Assembly: GCA_013298455.1 (NCBI GenBank)
Contig: JAAFHR010000006.1
Location: 1 to 22,362 of the forward strand
Source: Betaproteobacteria bacterium
Lineage (GTDB): Bacteria > Pseudomonadota > Gammaproteobacteria > Burkholderiales > Casimicrobiaceae
Direction of reading: 5' to 3'
Length of the DNA stretch: 22,362 bases
In this document: one piece after another, positions 1 through 6,910 of the stretch
Numbering within the stretch: the stretch's first letter is position 1
Layout of the letters: every line of letters starts with the position of its first letter
Translations under genes and position numbers: made by a program
Notes under the pieces: generated by a model
Seen by the model: only the letters and a program-made list of their open reading frames with translations
What the model was told of the DNA's origin: nothing
The model's database searches: none

Positions 1-27
1 TCAAGAATTCGTTTGACGTTCGCGCCG

Positions 28-54
28 CTTGGCGCTAACTCGCCCAGCGCCAAG
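28..54 (-). repeat. 9-bp inverted repeat over the lpxC stop codon
   Basis: CTTGGCGCT (28-36) and AGCGCCAAG (46-54) are perfect inverted copies separated by 9 nt. The lpxC stop codon (35-37) lies at the edge of one arm. In the lpxC transcript this would be a stable GC-rich hairpin formed by the last codons and the stop. No U-tract follows, so it is not a canonical intrinsic terminator; it could protect the 3' end or assist a factor-dependent stop. The structure is seen; any role is inference. Confidence 0.5.
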
Positions 55-946
55 CATCGGGCTGCGCCATCAGGGCGCGGCAGAGCTTGTTGTTGAGATC
101 GTGGCCGGATTTGTAAGCGTGATACTTGGCTTGAATCCTGTGGCCGAGTAGGAATAAATCGCCCACGGCGTCGAGCACTTTGTGCCGCGCTAATTCATTG
201 GCGAAGCGCAATCCTTCGCGATTCAAAATCTTAAATTCGTCGAGCACGACGGCGTTTTCCATGCTGCCTCCTTGCGCCAAACCGATGGCGCGAAGCATGT
301 CGGCCTCGTACGAAAAACCAAAGGTTCGGGCGCGGCTGATGTGATCCAAAAATTCCGCTGGATCGAGCCGCATCTGCACGCGGCATTGATCGTCGGGGAT
401 CGCGGGATGCGAAAAATCGATGGTGAAATCCACCTCAAAATGATCGCTTGGCAAAAGCTGTGCGAACTTGTCGCCCGTCTCAACGCGAATCGGTTGGATG
501 ACTTCGATGAATTTTCGCGGCGCGGCTTGCTCAGCGATACCCGCTTGCTCGATCAAAAACACAAACGGCGCTGCTGAGCCGTCCATGATCGGCACTTCGA
601 GGTTGTCGAGTTCGATGATCGCGTTGTCAATGCTGCAGCCCACGCAGGCGGCGAGCAGATGCTCTACTGTGGCGACTTTCGCGTCGTCAAGCACGAGCGT
701 GGTCGCCAGACGCGTTTCCTTCACCAATTCGGCGCGCGCCGGAATGTCTCGGGCCGGCGTCATATCGACGCGACGAAACACGATGCCCGAATCAATCGGC
801 GCAGGTTTCAAGGTGATCTTCACCCGAACGCCAGAGTGCAGCGCCACACCCGTTGTGGAGGCTGTAGAGGCCAATGTACGCTGCCGCCCAGACAGCGACG
901 AGGTCAACGTAGGCGCAATGGTGCTTGGGGCGTCGAGAAGGCTCAT
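35..946 (-). CDS. lpxC: UDP-3-O-acyl-N-acetylglucosamine deacetylase LpxC
   Basis: LpxC is the zinc-dependent cytoplasmic deacetylase that makes the committed step of lipid A synthesis. From the chosen ATG the protein is 303 aa, matching the usual ~305. Visible landmarks are TVEH with zinc ligand H96 and catalytic E95, the MDGSAAPFVF block (121-130), SRARTFGF (204-211), RHKVLDAVGD with zinc ligands H255 and D259, and catalytic H282 in KSGHDLNNKL; the 255-259-282 spacing equals that of E. coli H238-D242-H265. An in-frame GTG at 1000 would add 18 residues that look non-conserved, so ATG at 946 is preferred; neither start has a strong Shine-Dalgarno sequence. It is separated from ftsZ by a terminator, so it probably has its own promoter within about 947-1095. 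A TTGACT sequence lies there, but no convincing -10 is paired with it. Confidence 0.97.
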   Translation of the reverse strand: MSLLDAPSTIAPTLTSSLSGRQRTLASTASTTGVALHSGVRVKITLKPAPIDSGIVFRRVDMTPARDIPARAELVKETRLATTLVLDDAKVATVEHLLAACVGCSIDNAIIELDNLEVPIMDGSAAPFVFLIEQAGIAEQAAPRKFIEVIQPIRVETGDKFAQLLPSDHFEVDFTIDFSHPAIPDDQCRVQMRLDPAEFLDHISRARTFGFSYEADMLRAIGLAQGGSMENAVVLDEFKILNREGLRFANELARHKVLDAVGDLFLLGHRIQAKYHAYKSGHDLNNKLCRALMAQPDAWRWAS

Positions 947-1083
947 GCGCTTGATTCTAGAGGCGTGGCGGGGTGCTAACTTGGCATGTCGTTGCGACAC
1001 GACAAGTCAATCGGACGAGGCCGTACTTTGCGAGCACCAAGATCTCTGGCGGCGAGCCGGCGAATAGAAATCTGCGCCGATCC

Positions 1084-1139
1084 ATGAAATCGCTGGCAAA
1101 AAAGGCGGAACAGCCAAAGCACCGTTCCGCCGATTTCAT
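1084..1139 (-). terminator. Intrinsic terminator after ftsZ, nested in a longer inverted repeat
   Basis: Reading the minus strand just past the ftsZ stop, GGCGGAAC pairs with GTTCCGCC (1124-1131 with 1104-1111; 12-nt loop) and is followed at once by six T residues (1098-1103). This is a classic rho-independent terminator 18 nt downstream of ftsZ. A second arm pair, ATGAAATCG (1084-1092) and CGATTTCAT (1131-1139), encloses it with the T-tract as an asymmetric bulge. The terminator should close the dcw transcript and separate lpxC from it. Confidence 0.85.
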
Positions 1140-1149
1140 CTCTCAGGAA

Positions 1150-2340
1150 TCAGTCCGCCTGTTTGCGTAAAAACGTCGGAATTTCCAACGAACGGCCGCC
1201 ACGTGCCGGAGCACGGGTGAAGGTGGGCACGTCGTACGACACTTCGATGCCCTCGGTCGTTGCAATCGGCTCGCCCGCAATGGTTTGATTGTCGGTGCCG
1301 GTGCGCAGCGGTGGCAGCACGAATTTCGTAGCCATCGCGTCAGCGCTGCCCGACAAGCCGCCTTGCACGGCCTGCATTTTGCGCTTAGCGCCCAAGCCCG
1401 TGGCCACCATCGTCACGCGCATCTCGTCGCCCATCGTGTCGTCGATCACGTGTCCCCAGAGCACGGTCGCATCGGCAGATACGAATTCCTGCACCGTGTC
1501 GGTCACGTCGTAGAGCTCGCCCAATTGCACATCGCTTGACGTGGTGATGTTCAACAATACGCCGCGTGCACCTTGTAGATCCACGTCTTCGAGCAATGGG
1601 CTCTTGATCGCCGCCATCGCAGCCTCTTTGCCGCGACCTTCGCCGCAGGCGGTCGCCGTGCCCATCATCGCCATGCCCAGCTCGCTCATGATCGTGCGAA
1701 CGTCGGCGAAGTCGCGGTTCACCAAGCCACGCTTGTTGATGATCTCGGCAATGCCGGCCACTGCGCCGTGCAACACGTCGTTCGAGGCTGCAAAGGCCGC
1801 AGGAAGCGAAATATTGCGACCTAACACTTGAATGAGTTTTTCGTTGGGCACAACGATCAATGAATCGACGTGCTTTTGCAGCTCGTCGATACCGGTCTGC
1901 GCTGCGCGCTCACGTTTCTGCATTTCAAAGCGAAACGGTTTGGTGACGACCGCTACGACCAAGATGCCCATTTCCTTGGCGAGTTGTGCAACGACAGGTG
2001 CCGCGCCCGTGCCCGTGCCACCGCCCATGCCGGCCGTGATGAAGAGCATGTCCGCACCACGAATAGCCTCTTGCAACGCCTCTTTTGATTCCATCGCAGC
2101 GTCGCGCCCGACTTCGGGTTTCGCGCCTGCGCCGAGCCCTTGCGTGAGCTCAGTGCCGAGCGAAATTCGCAGGGCCGCCGAATTCTTGTCGAGCACCTGC
2201 GAATCGGTGTTGGCAGCGATGAATTCAACGCCCGCAACCCCTTTGTTAATCATGTGCTCAACAGCGTTTCCGCCGCAACCACCCACGCCGATCACTTTGA
2301 TGACCGCGCCGTCTCTTTTTTCATCAACGATCTCAAACAT
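1150..2340 (-). CDS. ftsZ: Cell division GTPase FtsZ
   Basis: FtsZ is the tubulin homologue that polymerises into the Z-ring at midcell. The 396-aa protein has the nucleotide-binding start VIGVGGCGGNAV (16-27), the tubulin signature GGGTGTG (106-112), the T7 synergy loop NRDFADVRTIM beginning at N208, a variable linker of some 60 residues, and the conserved C-terminal peptide LEIPTFLRKQAD (385-396) that binds FtsA and other partners. R209 in the T7 loop is unusual, since this position is normally hydrophobic. The ATG is preceded by AAGGAG with 6-nt spacing, the strongest ribosome site in the window. A 116-bp gap holding a U/G-rich leader separates it from ftsA, and an intrinsic terminator follows it. 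Both fit an ftsZ message adjustable apart from the rest of the cluster. Confidence 0.99.
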   Translation of the reverse strand: MFEIVDEKRDGAVIKVIGVGGCGGNAVEHMINKGVAGVEFIAANTDSQVLDKNSAALRISLGTELTQGLGAGAKPEVGRDAAMESKEALQEAIRGADMLFITAGMGGGTGTGAAPVVAQLAKEMGILVVAVVTKPFRFEMQKRERAAQTGIDELQKHVDSLIVVPNEKLIQVLGRNISLPAAFAASNDVLHGAVAGIAEIINKRGLVNRDFADVRTIMSELGMAMMGTATACGEGRGKEAAMAAIKSPLLEDVDLQGARGVLLNITTSSDVQLGELYDVTDTVQEFVSADATVLWGHVIDDTMGDEMRVTMVATGLGAKRKMQAVQGGLSGSADAMATKFVLPPLRTGTDNQTIAGEPIATTEGIEVSYDVPTFTRAPARGGRSLEIPTFLRKQAD

Positions 2341-2346
2341 GCTTCG

Positions 2347-2352
2347 CTCCTT
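2347..2352 (-). promoter_or_regulatory. Strong Shine-Dalgarno site of ftsZ
   Basis: The minus strand reads AAGGAG followed by 6 nt and then ATG of ftsZ at 2340. This fixes the ftsZ start and contrasts with the weak or missing sites of several other genes here, such as mraZ, ftsQ and rsmH. Confidence 0.85.
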
Positions 2353-2357
2353 AAAGG

Positions 2358-2424
2358 CAAAAAATTAAAACTAAAAACTCAAACTACGAACTAAAAAAAC
2401 TAAACCAACCAACCCAAAAATCCC
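2358..2424 (-). promoter_or_regulatory. C-depleted U/G-rich 5' leader of ftsZ
   Basis: Between the ftsA stop (2457-2459) and the ftsZ ribosome site, the sense (minus) strand over 67 nt contains a single C (opposite G2388) and about eight A; the rest is U with clustered G. It has short repeated TAGTTT-like units and begins with GGGATTTTTGGGTTGGTTGG (minus strand of 2405-2424). Such unstructured U-rich leaders are known to attract ribosomal protein S1 or Hfq, and the G-run block could form a two-tier quadruplex; both are inferences. No protein is encoded in this gap. Confidence 0.6.
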
Positions 2425-2456
2425 GAAAACTCCGCAAATCTCACAACGCAACGAAC

Positions 2457-3668
2457 TTAGAAACCAAACGCGTCCTTAAGCTTCGCCAACACGCCCGCGG
2501 CCGCCGAACCGCGTCGCTGTCCTTCGGAGAGCTTGGCCATCTGATCTCGCCCATACATTAGTAGTCCAATCGCTGTGGCGTATTTCGGTGCTGACAGCAC
2601 ATCATTGAGCGGGCCGCGATAGTCGGGTGCGGCCACACGCACCGGCATGTGAAACACTTCTTCACCCAGCTCCGCCATTCCCGGGAGCAGCGCCGAGCCG
2701 CCCGTGAGCACGATTCCAGAGCGCAGCATCGGCTCAAATCCTGAGCGCTTCATTTGATCGTGAACTAACTGAAACAACTCTTCAACGCGGGGCTCAACCA
2801 CCTCAGCGAGCATGTGTCGCGCCATCGATTTCGCGGGGCGATCGGCCACACTGGGCACTTCAATGATTTCGTCGGTCGAGACCATTTTTCGAAGCGCGCT
2901 GGCGTGCAGATGCTTGATGTCGCTCGCTTCTTTGCTCGGAATTCGCAGCGCCATCGCGATATCGTTGGTGATCTGATCGCCCGCTACGGCGAGTACACCT
3001 GTGTGGCGAATCGAGCCGCCCGTGAAGAGCGCGTAGTCGGTCGTTCCGCCACCAATGTCGACCAAACCCACGCCCAAATCCATTTCATCGCGGGTTAAGC
3101 AAGCGGCAGCGGATGCCAGCGGTTGCAGCACCAGCTCTTGTACATCGAGTCCGCAACGGCGCACACACTTTTCGATGTTTTCAGCAGCGGACACTGCGCC
3201 GGTAACGATATGGACCTTCACCTCAAGACGGCGCCCACTCATACCGAGCGGACGTCGCACGCCCTCTTGACCATCGATGATGTATTCCTGTGGAATGGTG
3301 TGCAGCACGACCTGATCATTGGGAATTGCAATCGCGCGAGCTGTTTCGATCACGCGCTCCATATCCGCAGCGGTGACTTCGGATTCCTTCATCGCCACCA
3401 TGCCACTCGAGTTCAAGCTTCGAATGTGGCTGCCCGCAATGCCCACGTAGACCTGCGTGAGCTTGCAATTGGCCATGGCAGCGGCTTCTTTCACCGCAGC
3501 GGCGATGGATGCAGTGGTGGCATCGATGTCGACGACCATACCTTTACGAAGTCCGTGAGAAAGCTGTTCGCCGAAACCGATGACGCGGATGCCGGCTTCG
3601 CCAATCTCAGCGACAAGCGCCACAACTTTTGATGTGCCGATATCGAGCGCTGCGACGAGTTCACTCAT
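2457..3668 (-). CDS. ftsA: Cell division protein FtsA
   Basis: FtsA is the actin-like ATPase that tethers FtsZ to the inner membrane and recruits later divisome proteins. The 403-aa protein starts with the phosphate-1 loop ALDIGTSKV (7-15), has the phosphate-2 motif VDIGGGTTDYA near residue 203, the adenosine motif VLTGGSALLPG near 320, and ends in a short amphipathic helix (VLAKLKDAFGF) typical of the membrane-targeting sequence. The ATG overlaps the ftsQ stop as ATGA, and AAGGA lies about 9 nt upstream, so it is probably translated by coupling to ftsQ. The gene order ftsQ-ftsA-ftsZ is the usual one. Confidence 0.98.
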   Translation of the reverse strand: MSELVAALDIGTSKVVALVAEIGEAGIRVIGFGEQLSHGLRKGMVVDIDATTASIAAAVKEAAAMANCKLTQVYVGIAGSHIRSLNSSGMVAMKESEVTAADMERVIETARAIAIPNDQVVLHTIPQEYIIDGQEGVRRPLGMSGRRLEVKVHIVTGAVSAAENIEKCVRRCGLDVQELVLQPLASAAACLTRDEMDLGVGLVDIGGGTTDYALFTGGSIRHTGVLAVAGDQITNDIAMALRIPSKEASDIKHLHASALRKMVSTDEIIEVPSVADRPAKSMARHMLAEVVEPRVEELFQLVHDQMKRSGFEPMLRSGIVLTGGSALLPGMAELGEEVFHMPVRVAAPDYRGPLNDVLSAPKYATAIGLLMYGRDQMAKLSEGQRRGSAAAGVLAKLKDAFGF

Positions 3669-4420
3669 AGCGCGATTCCTTGCTTCTCTGACGAATGGGT
3701 AGGGGTCAATTGAGCTGTGAGCGGCGCACTATTGCGGCCGACTGCGATCGCCGATTTGTAGCGAAGATCAACGCGCGAGAGTGCCGCGCGCTGCTCGGCG
3801 CTCCAGCTCGCATAAAGCGAAGTAAATCGATTGAGACGTTGCGCGAATTGATCTCGACCGAAATCGATAGCCAGCTCGTTCTTCGTGAGCAACGCAATCG
3901 CGCCCCGTGAAGAAACGTTCATCGATTTCACTTCTAACCCCAACGGCGCGAGCGCGAGTTTTGCTTCACGGTAGCGAGCAACGACCTCGCTGGCGGAACT
4001 TGCGGGGCCGTCAAATCGCGGCATCGGCGCGCGTGAGGTGGCACGAAAAATTTCACCGTTGTCTGAGAGCAAATCATTTTCGCCCCAATAGCCAATCGCT
4101 CGATACTCTTGCACGCGAACATCGAGCGCCATCGGCCAGCGGCGCTCAACAACCACGTCACGAACCCACGGCAGCTTCTTGAGCGTGTTTCGAGCGCGAT
4201 AAGGTGACATGGTGAAAAATGTGCCACGTAGATCGCTTCGGATGGCCGATTCCAAAAGCCCGGGATCCAGCTCAGTGAGCGGCGTGGTCACCACGACTTG
4301 ACGAAGCGCAAATACACCGCGCGCGTTCGCCCATGAAAACGCACTCCAGGCAATCGCCATCGTGGAGGCAATGGCCATCCACAGCGCAATTCGATTGATG
4401 AGCGCGGTGTCGTTAAGCAT
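3665..4420 (-). CDS. ftsQ: Cell division protein FtsQ
   Basis: FtsQ is a bitopic inner-membrane protein that links early and late divisome proteins and binds FtsB/FtsL. The 251-aa product has a short cytoplasmic tail, one membrane segment at about residues 10-31, a POTRA domain at about 36-106 (ending VQEYRAIGYW), and a beta domain with the family's usual DNGEIF-type sequence and a hydrophobic strand-rich C-terminal part. The start overlaps the end of murC by 8 bp and no Shine-Dalgarno sequence is visible, so translation probably depends on murC. In many relatives ddl lies just upstream; here it does not. Confidence 0.95.
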   Translation of the reverse strand: MLNDTALINRIALWMAIASTMAIAWSAFSWANARGVFALRQVVVTTPLTELDPGLLESAIRSDLRGTFFTMSPYRARNTLKKLPWVRDVVVERRWPMALDVRVQEYRAIGYWGENDLLSDNGEIFRATSRAPMPRFDGPASSASEVVARYREAKLALAPLGLEVKSMNVSSRGAIALLTKNELAIDFGRDQFAQRLNRFTSLYASWSAEQRAALSRVDLRYKSAIAVGRNSAPLTAQLTPTHSSEKQGIAL

Positions 4421-5816
4421 GGGTGATGGCTGCCTTAACCGCTGCTACCACTTTCGAAGACACGGTGCCGATAGAACCAGCGCCCATGGTCATCACCACG
4501 TCGCCGTCTTTGACCGTGTCGAGAATTTGCGCGGGTAGCTTCGCAACGTCCTCCACGAAAATCGGTTCGACCTTGCCGCGCAAACGTATCGCCCGTGAAA
4601 GAGCACGACCGTCCGCAGCGACAATCGGAGCTTCGCCAGCGGCGTAGACCTCAGTCAATAGCAGTGCATCAACGTCAGAGAGCACAGCCGCGAAATCTTC
4701 GAACAAATCGCGTGTGCGAGTAAACCGATGCGGTTGAAACGCAAGCACTAAACGGCGTCCGGGAAACGCGGCGCGCGCCGCAGCGAGCGTGGTTTTGAGT
4801 TCAACGGGATGATGACCGTAGTCGTCAATGAGCTCGAATTTCGCAGCGCCATGTGTCACCACGCCATAGCGATCAAAGCGCCGCCCTACGCCACCGAATG
4901 CGGCCAGCGCGCGAGCAATGGCGGCGTCATCCACACCCAAGTCCTGCCCAATGGCAATCGCTGAGAGTGCGTTTCTAACGTTGTGCATGCCAGCCGCATT
5001 GAGCACCACGGCAAATGACGCGTGCCCGGAACGCACGACATTGAAGCGCATCGTTGCGCCGTCAGCGCGCACATCGGTGGCGCGAACATCAGCCGCTTCT
5101 GAAAGCCCGTAGGTCACCACAGGCGTAACGATTTTCGGGAGGATCGATGTCACACCTTCGTCATCGATACAGGCGTACACCGAACCGTAAAACGGCAAAC
5201 GATGCGAGAAATCAACGAACGCTTGCTTCAGCCGATCCAAGCTGTGCCCGTACGTTTCCATATGATCCGCATCGATATTGGTGATCACTGCCAAGGTGGG
5301 CGAGAGATGCAAAAACGATGCGTCTGATTCATCTGCCTCGGCGACTAAGAATTCGCCCGTACCCAATCGAGCGTTGGAGCCTGCAGCGAGCAAGCGGCCT
5401 CCGATGACGAACGTAGGATCAAGATGACCTTCGCCCAAAACGCTGGCTACAAGCGACGTTGTCGTGGTCTTGCCGTGTGTGCCAGCGATAGCGATGCCGC
5501 GCTTCATGCGCATTAGTTCGGCGAGCATCAAGGCGCGTGGTACGACGGGAATTTTCGACGCGAGCGCGGCGACCAATTCGGGATTCTCTCGATTGATCGC
5601 GGTGGATGTGACGACGGCTTGTGCGTCCCCCAGATTGGCCGCTGCGTGACCCACAAACGTTTGCACGCCAAGGCTCTTGAGGCGCTCCAGTACCGCTGAA
5701 TTCGACGCATCGCTGCCGCTCACATGATAGCCCTGATTATGCAAAACCTCCGCAATGCCGCTCATGCCAATGCCGCCGATGCCGATAAAGTGAATGTGTT
5801 GTAGGCGAAACTTCAT
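4413..5816 (-). CDS. murC: UDP-N-acetylmuramate--L-alanine ligase MurC
   Basis: MurC adds L-alanine to UDP-MurNAc, the first amino acid of the peptidoglycan stem, using ATP in the cytoplasm. The 467-aa protein shows the N-terminal Rossmann motif GIGGIGMSG (12-20), the ATP P-loop GTHGKTTTT (112-120), EADESDASF, NIDADHMETY and DDYGHHP, all diagnostic for MurC within the Mur ligase family. Its ATG overlaps the murG stop as ATGA. Downstream it overlaps ftsQ by 8 bp with no room for murB or ddl, which commonly occupy this spot. Confidence 0.98.
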   Translation of the reverse strand: MKFRLQHIHFIGIGGIGMSGIAEVLHNQGYHVSGSDASNSAVLERLKSLGVQTFVGHAAANLGDAQAVVTSTAINRENPELVAALASKIPVVPRALMLAELMRMKRGIAIAGTHGKTTTTSLVASVLGEGHLDPTFVIGGRLLAAGSNARLGTGEFLVAEADESDASFLHLSPTLAVITNIDADHMETYGHSLDRLKQAFVDFSHRLPFYGSVYACIDDEGVTSILPKIVTPVVTYGLSEAADVRATDVRADGATMRFNVVRSGHASFAVVLNAAGMHNVRNALSAIAIGQDLGVDDAAIARALAAFGGVGRRFDRYGVVTHGAAKFELIDDYGHHPVELKTTLAAARAAFPGRRLVLAFQPHRFTRTRDLFEDFAAVLSDVDALLLTEVYAAGEAPIVAADGRALSRAIRLRGKVEPIFVEDVAKLPAQILDTVKDGDVVMTMGAGSIGTVSSKVVAAVKAAITHA

Positions 5817-6910
5817 GCGGAAATACCTGTGTTGCGTTTTGCAGCAGCGCGCTCGATGGCGTCACAAATGCGCTCGGTGGCGTTGGCGTGAGCAACGCTG
5901 GTTGCTGCCGCCGACATCGCTTTGAGTTGTGCTCGATCAAGGGACGTGATCAGCGAAGCGAGTGCTTCGGCTCGCAGATCGCGCTGCTCAAAGATGCGCG
6001 CGGCATTGACTGAAGCGAGCGTTTGCGCGTTATGCAGTTGCTGTTGATCGGCGTGATGGGGATAGGGAATCAAGATCGACGGCACCCCCAGTACCGCGAG
6101 CTCCGACACCGTGCTCGCGCCGCTTCGTCCGATGAAAAGATCGGCATCGGCCAACGCCGTCCACGATTGATCGAGAAATTCACGCACGTCGGCGTGAACT
6201 CCCACCTCGGCGTATCGTTGGGCTGTTGCTGCTGCTGAGCCTGAGCCAGCCTGATGCAAGACGTTCGGACGTGACGCTTCGTTGATTGCGGCGAAAGCTG
6301 AGGGAAGCGTCGTGTTGAGCGCTTCCGCACCGCGACTGCCGCCCATCACCACCACGTTGACGCGGCCGGTGCGATTGGCGAATCGCTCGGCGGCGGGCGC
6401 AATAGCTTCGAACTCTTTACGAATGGGGTTGCCGCTCACCACTCGGCGGGCGCCTAGCTCAATGAACGTGTTGGAGAAACCAGTTAACACCGTAGTAGAT
6501 AACCTAGCAAGCAATCGATTGGCAAGCCCAGCCACCGCATCGCTTTGATGGATCAACAGCGGCACCTTCAAGCGCCAAGCTGCCAATCCACCGGGCACTG
6601 TGGGATAGCCGCCCATACCAATCACCGCAGTGGGTCGGATCGTTTTGAAATGGTGCTTGGCTTCGCCCACTGCGCTCCACAACGCGCCGGGCAAACGAAG
6701 CTTCGCGCCAATACCGCGCCCAACGATGCCCTCGAAAGCGATCGCCTTCAACGAAAATTCCTTCGGATCAACCAGCGTTTGCTCCATCCCGCGTGGCGTG
6801 CCCATCCAGCTCACTGTCCAGCCGCGCTCACGCATCGCGCGAGCTACGGCAAGCCCCGGATAGATGTGTCCGCCCGTGCCACCGGCCATTACGACGAGAT
6901 GCCCACTCAT
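5813..6910 (-). CDS. murG: Lipid II synthase (GlcNAc transferase) MurG
   Basis: MurG is the peripheral inner-membrane glycosyltransferase that transfers GlcNAc from UDP-GlcNAc to lipid I, making lipid II. From ATG at 6910 the product is 365 aa (E. coli 355). Motifs are GGTGGHIYPGLA (10-21), GMGGYPTVPGG (98-108), GGSRGAEALN (190-199), GRSGASTVSEL (261-271) and DQQQLHNA (288-295). The start at 6910 makes an ATGA overlap with ftsW; an upstream TTG at 6946 would give a 12-residue extension and is less likely. The normally well kept HEQN block reads HQSD (121-124) here, which is unusual. It lies between ftsW and murC as in most dcw clusters. Confidence 0.97.
   Translation of the reverse strand: MSGHLVVMAGGTGGHIYPGLAVARAMRERGWTVSWMGTPRGMEQTLVDPKEFSLKAIAFEGIVGRGIGAKLRLPGALWSAVGEAKHHFKTIRPTAVIGMGGYPTVPGGLAAWRLKVPLLIHQSDAVAGLANRLLARLSTTVLTGFSNTFIELGARRVVSGNPIRKEFEAIAPAAERFANRTGRVNVVVMGGSRGAEALNTTLPSAFAAINEASRPNVLHQAGSGSAAATAQRYAEVGVHADVREFLDQSWTALADADLFIGRSGASTVSELAVLGVPSILIPYPHHADQQQLHNAQTLASVNAARIFEQRDLRAEALASLITSLDRAQLKAMSAAATSVAHANATERICDAIERAAAKRNTGISA

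Noticed and set aside
947..1000. 18-residue GTG extension of LpxC
   Set aside because: Residues are basic and non-conserved and the family length is already met from ATG 946; it cannot be fully excluded because both starts lack a strong ribosome site.
1832..2368. 178-aa plus-strand open frame opposite ftsZ
   Set aside because: Ser/Pro/Thr-rich antisense shadow of ftsZ without protein-like features.
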